DNA of 64,000 nt, taken from Methylomonas rapida. Lineage in GTDB: Bacteria > Pseudomonadota > Gammaproteobacteria > Methylococcales > Methylomonadaceae. The translations under genes and the position numbers were made by a program. The DNA lies in assembly GCF_024360925.2 (NCBI RefSeq), contig NZ_CP113517.1, forward strand, positions 868,001 to 932,000, read 5' to 3'. The notes beneath the pieces are model-generated. The model saw nothing but the letters and a program-made list of their open reading frames with translations. It did not search any database and was not told the origin of the DNA. This document shows, piece by piece, positions 54,787 through 63,662 of the stretch; position 1 is the stretch's first letter; each line of letters starts with the position of its first letter.

Positions 54787-55809
54787 ATGTACGACGGATT
54801 TTATAACTTAAATCAAAAGCCGTTTCAGTTAAGCAGCGACCCGGATTTCTTTTTTCAGAGTTCGGTTCATCGAAGAGCTTTGGCCTATATGCAATACGGT
54901 TTGACTCAAGGCGAAGGATTTGTCTTGGTGACAGGATCTCCTGGTACAGGCAAGACCATGTTGGTTAAAAGCTTGATTAAAAATCTGAATAAAGACAAGC
55001 TTTTAATCGGTGTAATGGTGACGTCGCAAGTTGGTCCGGAAGACACCCTCCGCCTGATTGCTTCTACATTCGGATTTCAGTATCTACATAATGACAAGGC
55101 CAGTTTATTGGCAAGTTTTGAGAAGTTTATCGTCGAGAAAGCCAGAGAAGGAAGGCGTTTGTTGTTAATCGTCGATGAGGCGCAAAACCTGCCCAAACAA
55201 TCGCTGGAAGAGCTGCGGATGTTAACGAATCTTGACGTTAATGGCGTGCCGATCTTTCAAGTGTTTTTGATTGGACAGCCGGAGTTAAAGCGTACAATTT
55301 ATGCGGCTGATATGGAGCAGCTTAAGCAACGTATAGTTTCCACTTATCATCTCGAGCCTCTAGATCTGGAAGAAACCAGGGAATATATTTTATTTCGCCT
55401 GCAAACAGCGGGCTGGAAGGGGGCTCCGGAGTTTCACGCCGGTATATTTGTCGACATTCATGAATTTTCTGGCGGTATACCACGTAGAATCAATACCTTG
55501 TGCGACCGATTATTGTTGTACGGGTATCTGGAGGAATTGAGCGTACTCGACAGTGATGCCGTTGAAAAGGTGGTTTCAGAAGTCAAGGAAGAAATGCTGT
55601 TAGAAACGGTTGACACGTCCGACAATAAAGCCTTCACGCCGGTAAATTACTCCAGCGCAGAAGCCGGGACGATCGAAGAGAGGCTGGCTCGTTTGGAAAA
55701 TCAGGTGATACAACTTCACGATAATGCCTGCAAGGAAAAAGCCTTGCTCAGAAAAGCGATCTTAATTCAATTGGATATGGATTCAATCTATGACGATGTC
55801 GGGAAGTGA
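54787..55809 (+). CDS. XrtA-associated ATPase (ExeA-like AAA)
   Basis: The 340-residue protein opens MYDGFYNLNQKPFQLSSDP, as the ExeA/TIGR03015 group does. It has Walker A GSPGTGKTM and Walker B LLLIVDEAQN, with sensor FLIGQPELK and RRINTLCDRLLLYGYL. It probably remodels or positions the envelope complex. Its last 20 bases overlap wecB. Confidence 0.9.
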   Translation: MYDGFYNLNQKPFQLSSDPDFFFQSSVHRRALAYMQYGLTQGEGFVLVTGSPGTGKTMLVKSLIKNLNKDKLLIGVMVTSQVGPEDTLRLIASTFGFQYLHNDKASLLASFEKFIVEKAREGRRLLLIVDEAQNLPKQSLEELRMLTNLDVNGVPIFQVFLIGQPELKRTIYAADMEQLKQRIVSTYHLEPLDLEETREYILFRLQTAGWKGAPEFHAGIFVDIHEFSGGIPRRINTLCDRLLLYGYLEELSVLDSDAVEKVVSEVKEEMLLETVDTSDNKAFTPVNYSSAEAGTIEERLARLENQVIQLHDNACKEKALLRKAILIQLDMDSIYDDVGK

Positions 55810-56947
55810 TCTCAAGCAGCCCAAAACCTTGATCTGTGTCGTTGGGGCAAGGCCTAATTTCATGAAGATGGCGCCCATCATGCGGCAGTTGCAATTGTTC
55901 AGGCATTTGATCAAGCCTTATCTGGTGCATACGGGACAGCATTACGATCAGGCCATGAAGGATACCTTCTTCAAGCAACTGGGTATTCCTGAGCCGGACA
56001 AGGATTTGGGCGTGGGTTCCGGTAGTCATGCCGTGCAAACGGCCAATATCATGCTGCAATTCGAGCCGGTCCTGGATGAAGTCAATCCGCTCGCGGTGCT
56101 GGTTGTCGGTGATGTCAATTCGACGATTGCCTGTGGCTTGGTGGCAGTCAAAAAGCACATTCCGTTGATACATGTCGAAGCGGGGCTGCGAAGTTACGAT
56201 CGCGGGATGCCGGAGGAAATCAATCGCATCTTGACCGATCAAATTGCTGACTTGCTTCTCACCACCGAGCGGGCGGCGGCGGGAAATTTGCACAAAGAAG
56301 GCATACCTGACGAGCGCATCTGTTTTACCGGTAACGTGATGATCGATAGCTTGTTGAGCAATTGCGAACAAGCGATTCCATTCTCGGTTACCTTGCAAAA
56401 ATATGGCTGTGTTCAGGCGATAGAAGAAAAAGACTATGCTTTGCTGACCTTGCACCGGCCATCAAATGTAGATGATACCGACACCCTAAAGCGTTTAATC
56501 ACTGTTATCGGCGATATTGCGCGCAAGTTGCCGGTGATTTTCCCGGTTCATCCCAGAACGCAGCAAAAAATTAATCAAGCAGGGTTGTTAAAAGATTTGC
56601 CGGAAGATAGCGTGGTCATGTTGCCCCCAGTGGCTTATCTGGAAATGCTGGGTTTGATGCAAAGCGCGAAATTGGTTTTGACCGATTCCGGAGGACTACA
56701 AGAAGAAACCACGGCCCTTGGCGTGCCATGCGTGACTTTACGGGAGAATACCGAACGTCCCATTACCGTCACCGAAGGCACCAATACCATCGTGGGGACT
56801 GACCCGCGCAAAATCATGCAATGCGTCGACGACATCCTGGTCAGTGGGGGTAAATCGGGGCGCATTCCAGAATATTGGGATGGCCAGGCTGCCAAACGCA
56901 TAGTTGAGGCCATTGTGCGCCGTTATATTGAAACGGATCAAAGCTGA
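55790..56947 (+). CDS. wecB: UDP-N-acetylglucosamine 2-epimerase
   Basis: The 385-residue enzyme has the non-hydrolysing epimerase motifs GARPNFMKMAPIM, HTGQHYDQAM, VGDVNSTIACGL, VEAGLRSYDRGMPEEINR and TDSGGLQEE. It makes UDP-N-acetylmannosamine, a probable building block of the polymer. The start is ATG at 55790 or 55796, inside the ATPase gene. Its TGA overlaps the ATG of the deacetylase gene. Confidence 0.95.
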   Translation: MTMSGSDLKQPKTLICVVGARPNFMKMAPIMRQLQLFRHLIKPYLVHTGQHYDQAMKDTFFKQLGIPEPDKDLGVGSGSHAVQTANIMLQFEPVLDEVNPLAVLVVGDVNSTIACGLVAVKKHIPLIHVEAGLRSYDRGMPEEINRILTDQIADLLLTTERAAAGNLHKEGIPDERICFTGNVMIDSLLSNCEQAIPFSVTLQKYGCVQAIEEKDYALLTLHRPSNVDDTDTLKRLITVIGDIARKLPVIFPVHPRTQQKINQAGLLKDLPEDSVVMLPPVAYLEMLGLMQSAKLVLTDSGGLQEETTALGVPCVTLRENTERPITVTEGTNTIVGTDPRKIMQCVDDILVSGGKSGRIPEYWDGQAAKRIVEAIVRRYIETDQS

Positions 56948-57110
56948 TGGCAGCTGAAAAGATCGTGAATGCGATGACGGTCGATGTCGAGGATTATTTT
57001 CAAGTCTCGGCGTTTGAAAGACATATCGCAAAATCGGAATGGGATAGCTTGGTTCATCGGGTGGAGGATAACACGAATCGTATCCTGGATTTATTTGCCC
57101 AGCACGACGT

Positions 57111-58545
57111 CAGCAATTCTCAATTTAGCCGATGCTGGTAAACTGAGCTGATTTTTTCATAACAGCTCACGGACGATGGCTCACCCTTTTAAAGAAAACG
57201 AACAATTCACGCAAGCCCGCTTGATCGAGCGAATCAGGCAAGTCTTCGAAACATTGCCCGACGGTCGTAGTGGGACGGGTGTTTACCAGAAATACACTAT
57301 GTCCGATGCGGCGCTTAGCGCGTTTTCGGTGTTTTTCATGCAATCACCCTCGTTTCTGGAGCATCAGCGGACAATGCAAAAAGAACGCGGCCAAAATAAC
57401 GCCCACAGTCTATTTGGCGTTTATCAGATTCCGAGTGACAACCAGATTCGGAATCTGCTGGATGCCGTGTCGCCCGACGCTCTATGGCCGCTGTACCGAT
57501 GGGTGCTGCAGGCATTGGAAGCGCAAGGCAAACTCAAAGAATTCCAAGTGCTGGAGGATAGTGTACTGGTAGCCTTGGATGGGGTGGAGTATTTTAGTTC
57601 GCAGAAGATTCATTGCGAATGCTGCTCGACGAAGACGCTAAAGACGGGAGTTGTTCAGTATGCTCACAGCGCGGTTACCCCGGTAATCGTTTCCCCACAT
57701 CAGGCGGATGTCATTCCGTTGGCCCCCGAATTTATCGCACCGCAAGACGGGAGCGATAAGCAGGATTATGAGTTGGCGGCCGCGCGACGCTGGTTGGAGC
57801 GCGAAGGCAGCCACCTGCCGGCAAACGTGACTTTTTTAGCCGACGATTTATATTGCAAACAGCCTTTTTGCGAATACCTTAAGCAACAGGGCCGACATTT
57901 CATCCTGGTTTGCAAACCGGAATCCCATAAAACCCTCTACGAGTGGGTCGAGGATTTTCAGCGGCTCGGGCAGGTTGAAGTGATAGAAAAACGCCACTGG
58001 ACAGGCAAGAAACGATTGACCGAACGCTACCGCATCGCTCAGCAAGTGCCGTTACGCGACAGCGACGATGCCCTATTGGTGAATTGGTGCGAAATCGAGG
58101 TCATCGATGAACAAGGTCATCTCGTCTACCGCAATGCGTTCGCCACGGATTACGCATTAGGCGCGCACAATGTGGCCGATATCGTCAGCACCGGTCGTAC
58201 GCGCTGGAAGATCGAAAACGAAAATAACAACACCTTGAAAACCAAAGGGTATCACTTCGCGCATAACTTCGGGCACGGTAAAAAACATCTCGCGGCCTTG
58301 TTAGCCAGCTTGATCATACTGGCTTTTCTGGTTCATACGTTGCTGCAATGGTTCGATCGATGTTATTGCTTGCTGCGCGAAGAACTGTCCAGCCGGAAGA
58401 CGTTTTTTAACGATTTAAGGGCAATCACCCGTTATGTCTGTTTTGATAGCTGGCAACATTTGATGGAATTTATGCTTGATGGCCTGGACATTCCAATCCC
58501 TCGCTGAGAAAAATTATATTGCTCCGCTTAAATTGAGAATTGCTG
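57111..58545 (+). mobile_element. Complete 1435-bp insertion sequence in the deacetylase gene
   Basis: Terminal inverted repeats begin CAGCAATTCTCAATTTA at 57111-57127 and match the reverse complement at 58529-58545 over 17 bases. The flanks carry the 9-bp direct repeat GCACGACGT at 57102-57110 and 58546-58554. One open transposase gene fills the element. Its perfect target repeat and intact gene point to a recent insertion. Confidence 0.95.
57176..58507 (+). CDS. DDE transposase of the insertion sequence
   Basis: The 443-residue protein is intact. Catalytic candidates are Asp in VALDGVEYFSSQ, Asp in FLADDLYC and Glu in TRWKIENENNNTLK, the last resembling the Y-R-E signature of IS4-type transposases. 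The C-terminus has a hydrophobic stretch (LAALLASLIILAFLVHTLL). It resembles transposases placed in ISNCY-like groups; I cannot fix the family from sequence alone. Confidence 0.88.
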   Translation: MAHPFKENEQFTQARLIERIRQVFETLPDGRSGTGVYQKYTMSDAALSAFSVFFMQSPSFLEHQRTMQKERGQNNAHSLFGVYQIPSDNQIRNLLDAVSPDALWPLYRWVLQALEAQGKLKEFQVLEDSVLVALDGVEYFSSQKIHCECCSTKTLKTGVVQYAHSAVTPVIVSPHQADVIPLAPEFIAPQDGSDKQDYELAAARRWLEREGSHLPANVTFLADDLYCKQPFCEYLKQQGRHFILVCKPESHKTLYEWVEDFQRLGQVEVIEKRHWTGKKRLTERYRIAQQVPLRDSDDALLVNWCEIEVIDEQGHLVYRNAFATDYALGAHNVADIVSTGRTRWKIENENNNTLKTKGYHFAHNFGHGKKHLAALLASLIILAFLVHTLLQWFDRCYCLLREELSSRKTFFNDLRAITRYVCFDSWQHLMEFMLDGLDIPIPR

Positions 58546-59253
58546 GCACGACGTCAGAGCTACCTTCTTTACCCTGGGTTGGGTTGCGGAGCGCTATCCT
58601 CGCTTGATAACACGCATCGTCTCTGAGGGGCATGAATTGGCGTCTCATGGCTATGAGCACATTCGGGTAACGGAGCAAACGCCTGATCAATTCCGCGCTG
58701 ATATCAAAAAATCCAAACAGATTTTGCAAGATATTGCCGGCCAACCGGTTATCGGCTATCGGGCGGCCAGTTATTCGATTGGCGCCAGGAATCTTTGGGC
58801 GTTAAAAGTGTTGGAGGAAGAGGGCTACCTTTACAGTTCCAGCATTTATCCGGTCAAACATGATTTATATGGCATGCCAACGGCGCCCCGTTTTGCCTTT
58901 CACCCAGAGAATACCGAAACTTTGCTCGAAGTGCCCATAACCACGCTAAAAATTCTGGATAAAAATATTCCATGTGGTGGCGGCGGTTTTTTCCGTTTAT
59001 ATCCCTATCCATTTTCCAAATGGGCGTATCGCTATATCAATTCGGTGGAAAAACAGCCGGGTATTTTTTATTTTCATCCCTGGGAGATCGATCCCGATCA
59101 ACCCAGACAGCAAAACTTGCCGTTAAAATCCCGTTTCAGACATTATTTGAACTTGAGCAAGGTGGAAAGTCGCTTGAACCAATTGTTAAGGGATTTTCGC
59201 TGGGACACGATGCAGAACGTATTTCTCAAGCAGTCGACAGTCACAACAGCATT

Positions 59254-60273
59254 ATGATCAAACTCCTCGAACCGCTTGATTATCCGCGTTGGGATAGCTA
59301 CGTGATGGCTTCCGATGAAGCCAGTTTTTTTCATTTATCCGCTTGGCAAGAGGTGCTACGCCAAGCGTTCTCGCATAAGACCTATTATTATTTCACCGAG
59401 CAGGATGGCCAAATTACCGGCATTTTGCCACTGGTGCATGTCAAAAGTATGTTGTTTGGCAACACACTGATCTCGAATGCGTTTTGTGTCTATGGCGGCA
59501 TAGTCGCCAGCAATGACGACGCTTTTTTGGACTTGCAAAGCCAAGCGCAAAAATTGGCGAGGGAGTTGGGTGTCGATTGTCTGGAAATGCGCAATCGCCG
59601 CCAGCTGCATCCTGACTGGCCGCATAAGGAACTTTATGTCACCTTTAGAAAGCAACTGGACGCCGATCACGAGAAAAACATGAATGCGATTCCGCGCAAA
59701 CAGCGAGCCATGGTGCGGGCGGGTATCAAGGCCGGTTTGAGCAGCGTGATCGATGAATCGGTCGAGCGTTTTTTTCAAGCTTATTCGGAAAGTGTCAGAA
59801 ATCTCGGTACCCCGGTGTTTCCAAAACGTTATTTTCAAATCCTGAAACAAGTATTTGGCAAAGATTGCGAGATTCTGACCGTCGAACATGAAGGTAAACT
59901 GATTGCCAGCGTGATGAGTTTTTATTTCAAGGATGAAGTATTACCTTATTACGGCGGTGGCACGGAACTCGCGCGTGATTTGAAAGGCAACGACTTTATG
60001 TATTGGGAAGTCATGCGCCGCGCGGTGGATAAAGGCTGTCGTGTGTTTGACTTTGGCCGCAGCAAAGTGGACACGGGTTCCTATCGTTTCAAAAAACATT
60101 GGGGCTTCGAACCCGAGCCGCTATATTACGAAGTCGATTTAGTGCGTGCCCAAAAAATCCCGGAAATTAATCCACTCAACCCGAAATATCGGCTATTCAT
60201 TGCCGCATGGAAGCGTTTGCCCTTGCCACTAAGTCAACTAGTCGGTCCCTGGCTAGCCAAAGACCTAGGATAG
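59254..60273 (+). CDS. FemAB-family XrtA/PEP-CTERM-associated protein
   Basis: The start chosen is the ATG at 59254 (MIKLLEPLDYPRWDSYV), overlapping the deacetylase stop (ATGA); the frame extends upstream but only as a shadow. The 339-residue protein has a GNAT-type FemAB fold with FFHLSAWQEVLRQAF, GNTLISNAFCVYGG and RFKKHWGFEPEPLYYE. Relatives transfer amino acids or acyl groups. In XrtA clusters its exact substrate is unknown. Its translation may suffer because the upstream gene is broken. Confidence 0.9.
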   Translation: MIKLLEPLDYPRWDSYVMASDEASFFHLSAWQEVLRQAFSHKTYYYFTEQDGQITGILPLVHVKSMLFGNTLISNAFCVYGGIVASNDDAFLDLQSQAQKLARELGVDCLEMRNRRQLHPDWPHKELYVTFRKQLDADHEKNMNAIPRKQRAMVRAGIKAGLSSVIDESVERFFQAYSESVRNLGTPVFPKRYFQILKQVFGKDCEILTVEHEGKLIASVMSFYFKDEVLPYYGGGTELARDLKGNDFMYWEVMRRAVDKGCRVFDFGRSKVDTGSYRFKKHWGFEPEPLYYEVDLVRAQKIPEINPLNPKYRLFIAAWKRLPLPLSQLVGPWLAKDLG

Positions 60274-60304
60274 GAAGGTTTTTTTCGAATTTTTATTTTG
60301 TCGA

Positions 60305-61303
60305 ATGTTTCTTGGTTATATACATACTTTTAGGGCGATAGCGATATATTTTATAATAGCTATGCACTGTATAGATGTTTTTCAATGGGAAAATAACAAA
60401 AACCTAGAAAGAATTCTAAGGATATCTATAAGTAATGGGACAATTTTATTTGTGTTCATTGCTGGTTATTTGTTTCAGCATCTGTCGTCACGATTTCAAT
60501 ATAAAAAATACTTGTTTGCTAAATTTAGAAATGTAATAACACCATACTTTTTTATTTCTATTCCTGCGATTATTGTTTTTACATTGATTTTGAAGCGTGA
60601 ATCTGTGTGGCAAGGATTTTATGATGATCCTGTGTGGCTGCAAGTGTTGAATTTTTATCTTACAGGTTTGCATCTTGCACCTTTTTGGTTTATTCCAGTA
60701 ATAACAATTTATTATTTGGTGTCTCCAGCGCTGATTCAGGCAGACAAAAGTAGTGTTTTTTACTATTTATTGCCGATTTTGATTCTGGTTTCTTGTTTGG
60801 TCGGCAGGGGGGGGGGGCAACCATTAATAAGTTTCGTGCATTTTCTATCAGTCTATTCTTTAGGTATGTTTTGTAGTCGATATAAAATGTACCTAAATGA
60901 TTGGCTATCAAAAGGGTTTGTCATTATTATCGTTTTTATTTTTGTTATCTTACTTTGGTTGTGTGAGTATTTTTTTGCAAAAACTACTTATACGTATTTT
61001 AATTTTCTGCAGAAGATCGTTCTTTGTTTTTTTGTTTTGGGTGTTCTAGTTCGTTATGGAGAGAAGGCTACGCATCACTATCTAAATTTGGTTGCTGATA
61101 CTAGTTTTGGTATATTTTTTATACATTCATATGTGTTGACGGCTGGAAAAATGCTGGCTCATAAGTTTTTCGGGTACCTTCCGTCAGGTACTTTCCAGTG
61201 GTATTTCCTAACTACACTCATTACGATGTTAGTTTGCTTGGGTATCGTATATGCAATTAAAATTATATTGGGTCCCAAAAGCAGGATGTTTGTTGGGAGT
61301 TAA
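60305..61303 (+). CDS. Acyltransferase family 3 (OafA-like) membrane protein
   Basis: The 332-residue protein has about ten membrane helices and an N-terminal histidine in the family pattern (HTFRAIAIYFIIAMHC). It would O-acetylate the polysaccharide. It is clearly richer in A+T than its neighbours and fits between FemAB and the next glycosyltransferase with little spacing, suggesting recent acquisition. An 11-G tract near the middle (VGRGGGQ) keeps the frame open here. Confidence 0.87.
   Translation: MFLGYIHTFRAIAIYFIIAMHCIDVFQWENNKNLERILRISISNGTILFVFIAGYLFQHLSSRFQYKKYLFAKFRNVITPYFFISIPAIIVFTLILKRESVWQGFYDDPVWLQVLNFYLTGLHLAPFWFIPVITIYYLVSPALIQADKSSVFYYLLPILILVSCLVGRGGGQPLISFVHFLSVYSLGMFCSRYKMYLNDWLSKGFVIIIVFIFVILLWLCEYFFAKTTYTYFNFLQKIVLCFFVLGVLVRYGEKATHHYLNLVADTSFGIFFIHSYVLTAGKMLAHKFFGYLPSGTFQWYFLTTLITMLVCLGIVYAIKIILGPKSRMFVGS
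60807..60817. repeat. Poly-G tract (11 G) inside the acyltransferase gene
   Basis: Eleven consecutive G encode Arg-Gly-Gly-Gly and are followed by CAA. The current length is in frame. A gain or loss of one G would truncate the protein at about its middle, the layout of a phase-variable gene. Confidence 0.95.
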
Positions 61304-61308
61304 CTTAT

Positions 61309-62508
61309 ATGAAACCCATTCTCTATCTGGTTCACCGCATTCCCTATCCGCCGAATAAAGGCGACAAGATACGTTCGTTTCATTTTCTGAAAGCGTTGGC
61401 GGAAAAATATGAAGTTTATCTGGGGACGTTCATCGATGATCCCGAAGACAGGCCATATCTCGATGCCTTGAAACCCTTTTGCAAGCAGAGTTTTTGCGTC
61501 GAGCTACAGCCGAAGTTGGGCAAAATAAAGAGCTTGACCGGATTCTTGAGCGGAGAAGCCCTCAGCTTGCCCTACTACCGTAATACGGCTATGCAAAGTT
61601 GGGTGGATAACGTGATTGCCGAGGGAAAAATCGAAAGCGCGCTGATTTTTTCCTCGCCAATGGCGCACTATCTACAGAACCATCCGGCTTTGCGACTGGT
61701 GGCCGATTTCGTCGATGTGGATTCCGACAAATGGCGGCAATATGCGCAAAGCAAACCCTGGCCGGCGAGCTGGGTGTATCGGCGCGAAGCGCAAAAGTTG
61801 CTGCAGTTTGAAACGGCCATCGCTCAACGCGCCGAGGCGACGTTGTTCGTGTCCGCGCAGGAAGCCCATTTGTTCAAGCAATTGGCCCCCAGCGTTGCCA
61901 ATAAAGTCGGATTTGTAAACAACGGGGTTGATACCGAATTTTTCAATCCGGAATTGCCCTACGACTCGCCTTATTCGAAAGACCTGAAAACTATCGTTTT
62001 TACCGGAGCAATGGATTATTGGGCCAATGTGGATGCCGTGGTCTGGTTTGCGCAACAGGTATTCCCATCGATCAAGCCGCAATGTCCAGCCGTGCGTTTT
62101 TATATCGTGGGCTCCAAACCCGCCAGACAGGTGCTGCAACTGGCTGAAACCGATGCCTCCGTGGTGGTAACCGGCCGAGTTGACGACGTGAGAGCCTATA
62201 TCGCACATGCGGATGTAGTCGTGGCTCCGTTGCGTATTGCCAGAGGCATTCAGAACAAAGTGTTGGAGGCCATGGCGATGGCCAGGCCTGTGGTAGTCAC
62301 TTCGGCGGCTATGGAAGGCATCTGCGCTGATTCATCCATTCAGGTGCCCGCCATAGATTCGCCTGATGAATTTGCCGAGCAAGTCTTGCGGTATTTGCAA
62401 CAAGCGATGCCGCCTATCATCGCTAACCGCCGCTATGTGCAAGCCGAGTTCAGTTGGCAGCATAATGGTGAACAACTGTGCCGCGTACTGAGTGGTGAAG
62501 GCCAATAA
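61309..62508 (+). CDS. TIGR03087-type PEP-CTERM/XrtA glycosyltransferase
   Basis: The 399-residue protein starts LYLVHRIPYPPNKGDKIRSF, the hallmark of this glycosyltransferase group, and has the GT4-type C-terminal fold (NKVLEAMAMARPVVVTS). It adds a sugar to the growing repeat unit. It begins 5 bases after the acyltransferase and ends 3 bases before the next glycosyltransferase, so it is in the same operon. Confidence 0.92.
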   Translation: MKPILYLVHRIPYPPNKGDKIRSFHFLKALAEKYEVYLGTFIDDPEDRPYLDALKPFCKQSFCVELQPKLGKIKSLTGFLSGEALSLPYYRNTAMQSWVDNVIAEGKIESALIFSSPMAHYLQNHPALRLVADFVDVDSDKWRQYAQSKPWPASWVYRREAQKLLQFETAIAQRAEATLFVSAQEAHLFKQLAPSVANKVGFVNNGVDTEFFNPELPYDSPYSKDLKTIVFTGAMDYWANVDAVVWFAQQVFPSIKPQCPAVRFYIVGSKPARQVLQLAETDASVVVTGRVDDVRAYIAHADVVVAPLRIARGIQNKVLEAMAMARPVVVTSAAMEGICADSSIQVPAIDSPDEFAEQVLRYLQQAMPPIIANRRYVQAEFSWQHNGEQLCRVLSGEGQ

Positions 62509-62511
62509 TCC

Positions 62512-63642
62512 ATGTCGCAGCCGCCATTGATCGTTCACATCATTTATCGCCTTGGCATCGGCGGGCTGGAAAACGGCTTGGTCAATCTGATCAATCGCTT
62601 ACCGGCAGATAAGTATCGGCATGCGATTATTTGCTTGACCGATAGTACAGATTTTAAGAACCGAATACAGCGCCCGGATGTTGACGTCTACGAGATGCAC
62701 AAACGACCAGGTCAGGATTGGGCGAGCTTTTTAAACGTCTATCAACTGATCAAACGATTGCGGCCTGCTGTTGTGCACACGCGCAACCTTGCCGCGATCG
62801 AATATCAAGTGTGCGCGTTTTTGGCTGGCGTACCCTATAGGGTGCATGGCGAGCACGGCTGGGATGTCTTCGACCCCGACGGAAGCAATGTCAAATATCA
62901 ATGGTTACGGAGGCTGTTGGGGCTGCTGATTCATCGTTTCATTCCACTGTCTCGGCATCTCGAGGAGTACTTGCTGAACAAGGTTGGCATTCCCGCCGCG
63001 AAAGCTACCCGAATTTGTAACGGTGTCGACACCCAAGTCTTTTATCCCAGAGCGGCTACAAGGCCCATACCGCTGGGCTGTCCGTTGGCGTTGGACGATA
63101 AAGTCGTCATTGGCACGGTGGGGCGCATGCACGGCGTCAAGGATCAATTAACTTTGGTCAGGGCGTTCATCCAGGCTTGCAATCAATCTCAATCGTTTGC
63201 CGGGCGGGCGCGCTTGCTGATCATCGGCGATGGTCCTTTGCGGGAAGAAGCCTTGGTCTTGCTGGCAAATTGCGGTTTATCGGCACAGGCCTGGTTGCCG
63301 GGCGAGCGTAGCGATATTGCCGATATTTTGCGTAGTTTGGATGTATTCGTCTTGCCATCCAAGGCCGAAGGCATATCCAACACGATACTGGAAGCGATGG
63401 CGACGGGATTGCCGATTATCGCTACCCGTGTCGGCGGCAATCCGGAATTGGTCGAGGAGGGTGTGAATGGCTGTTTGGTGGATAAGGAAAATCCGCAGCA
63501 ACTGGCTGAAGCGATGCTGGATGTGCTGCTCGATGACGATAAACGTGCTCGGTTAGCAGAGGCATCGTTGCGCCGCGCCCGAGAAGAATTTTCCATCGAT
63601 AGCATGGTAGAACGCTATCGACACATTTACGATAGGCAATAA
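62512..63642 (+). CDS. TIGR03088-type PEP-CTERM/XrtA glycosyltransferase
   Basis: The 376-residue GT4-family enzyme carries IGGLENGLVNLINRLP near the start, HGEHGWDVFDPDG, the phosphosugar-binding SKAEGISNTILEAMATGLP and GGNPELVEEG. It follows the other glycosyltransferase closely. Both act on the cytoplasmic side before polymer export. Confidence 0.92.
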   Translation: MSQPPLIVHIIYRLGIGGLENGLVNLINRLPADKYRHAIICLTDSTDFKNRIQRPDVDVYEMHKRPGQDWASFLNVYQLIKRLRPAVVHTRNLAAIEYQVCAFLAGVPYRVHGEHGWDVFDPDGSNVKYQWLRRLLGLLIHRFIPLSRHLEEYLLNKVGIPAAKATRICNGVDTQVFYPRAATRPIPLGCPLALDDKVVIGTVGRMHGVKDQLTLVRAFIQACNQSQSFAGRARLLIIGDGPLREEALVLLANCGLSAQAWLPGERSDIADILRSLDVFVLPSKAEGISNTILEAMATGLPIIATRVGGNPELVEEGVNGCLVDKENPQQLAEAMLDVLLDDDKRARLAEASLRRAREEFSIDSMVERYRHIYDRQ

Positions 63643-63662
63643 CCCAGCCCAATAGGACAATC

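Larger units (their letters stand above)
56947..59257 (+). pseudogene. XrtA-type polysaccharide deacetylase, split by an insertion sequence
   Basis: The N-terminal piece (56947-57110) encodes MTVDVEDYFQVSAF ... AQHDV, containing the DVED motif. The C-terminal piece (58555-59257) continues RATFFTLGWVAERYP, SEGHELASHGYEH and FYFHPWEIDP, the NodB-type catalytic motifs. Removing the insertion and one copy of its 9-bp target repeat joins them in frame as HDVRATFF, giving 288 residues, the expected size. As it stands neither half carries a full active site. The enzyme would deacetylate GlcNAc-type residues of the polymer, so the polymer made now may stay acetylated. Confidence 0.93.
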
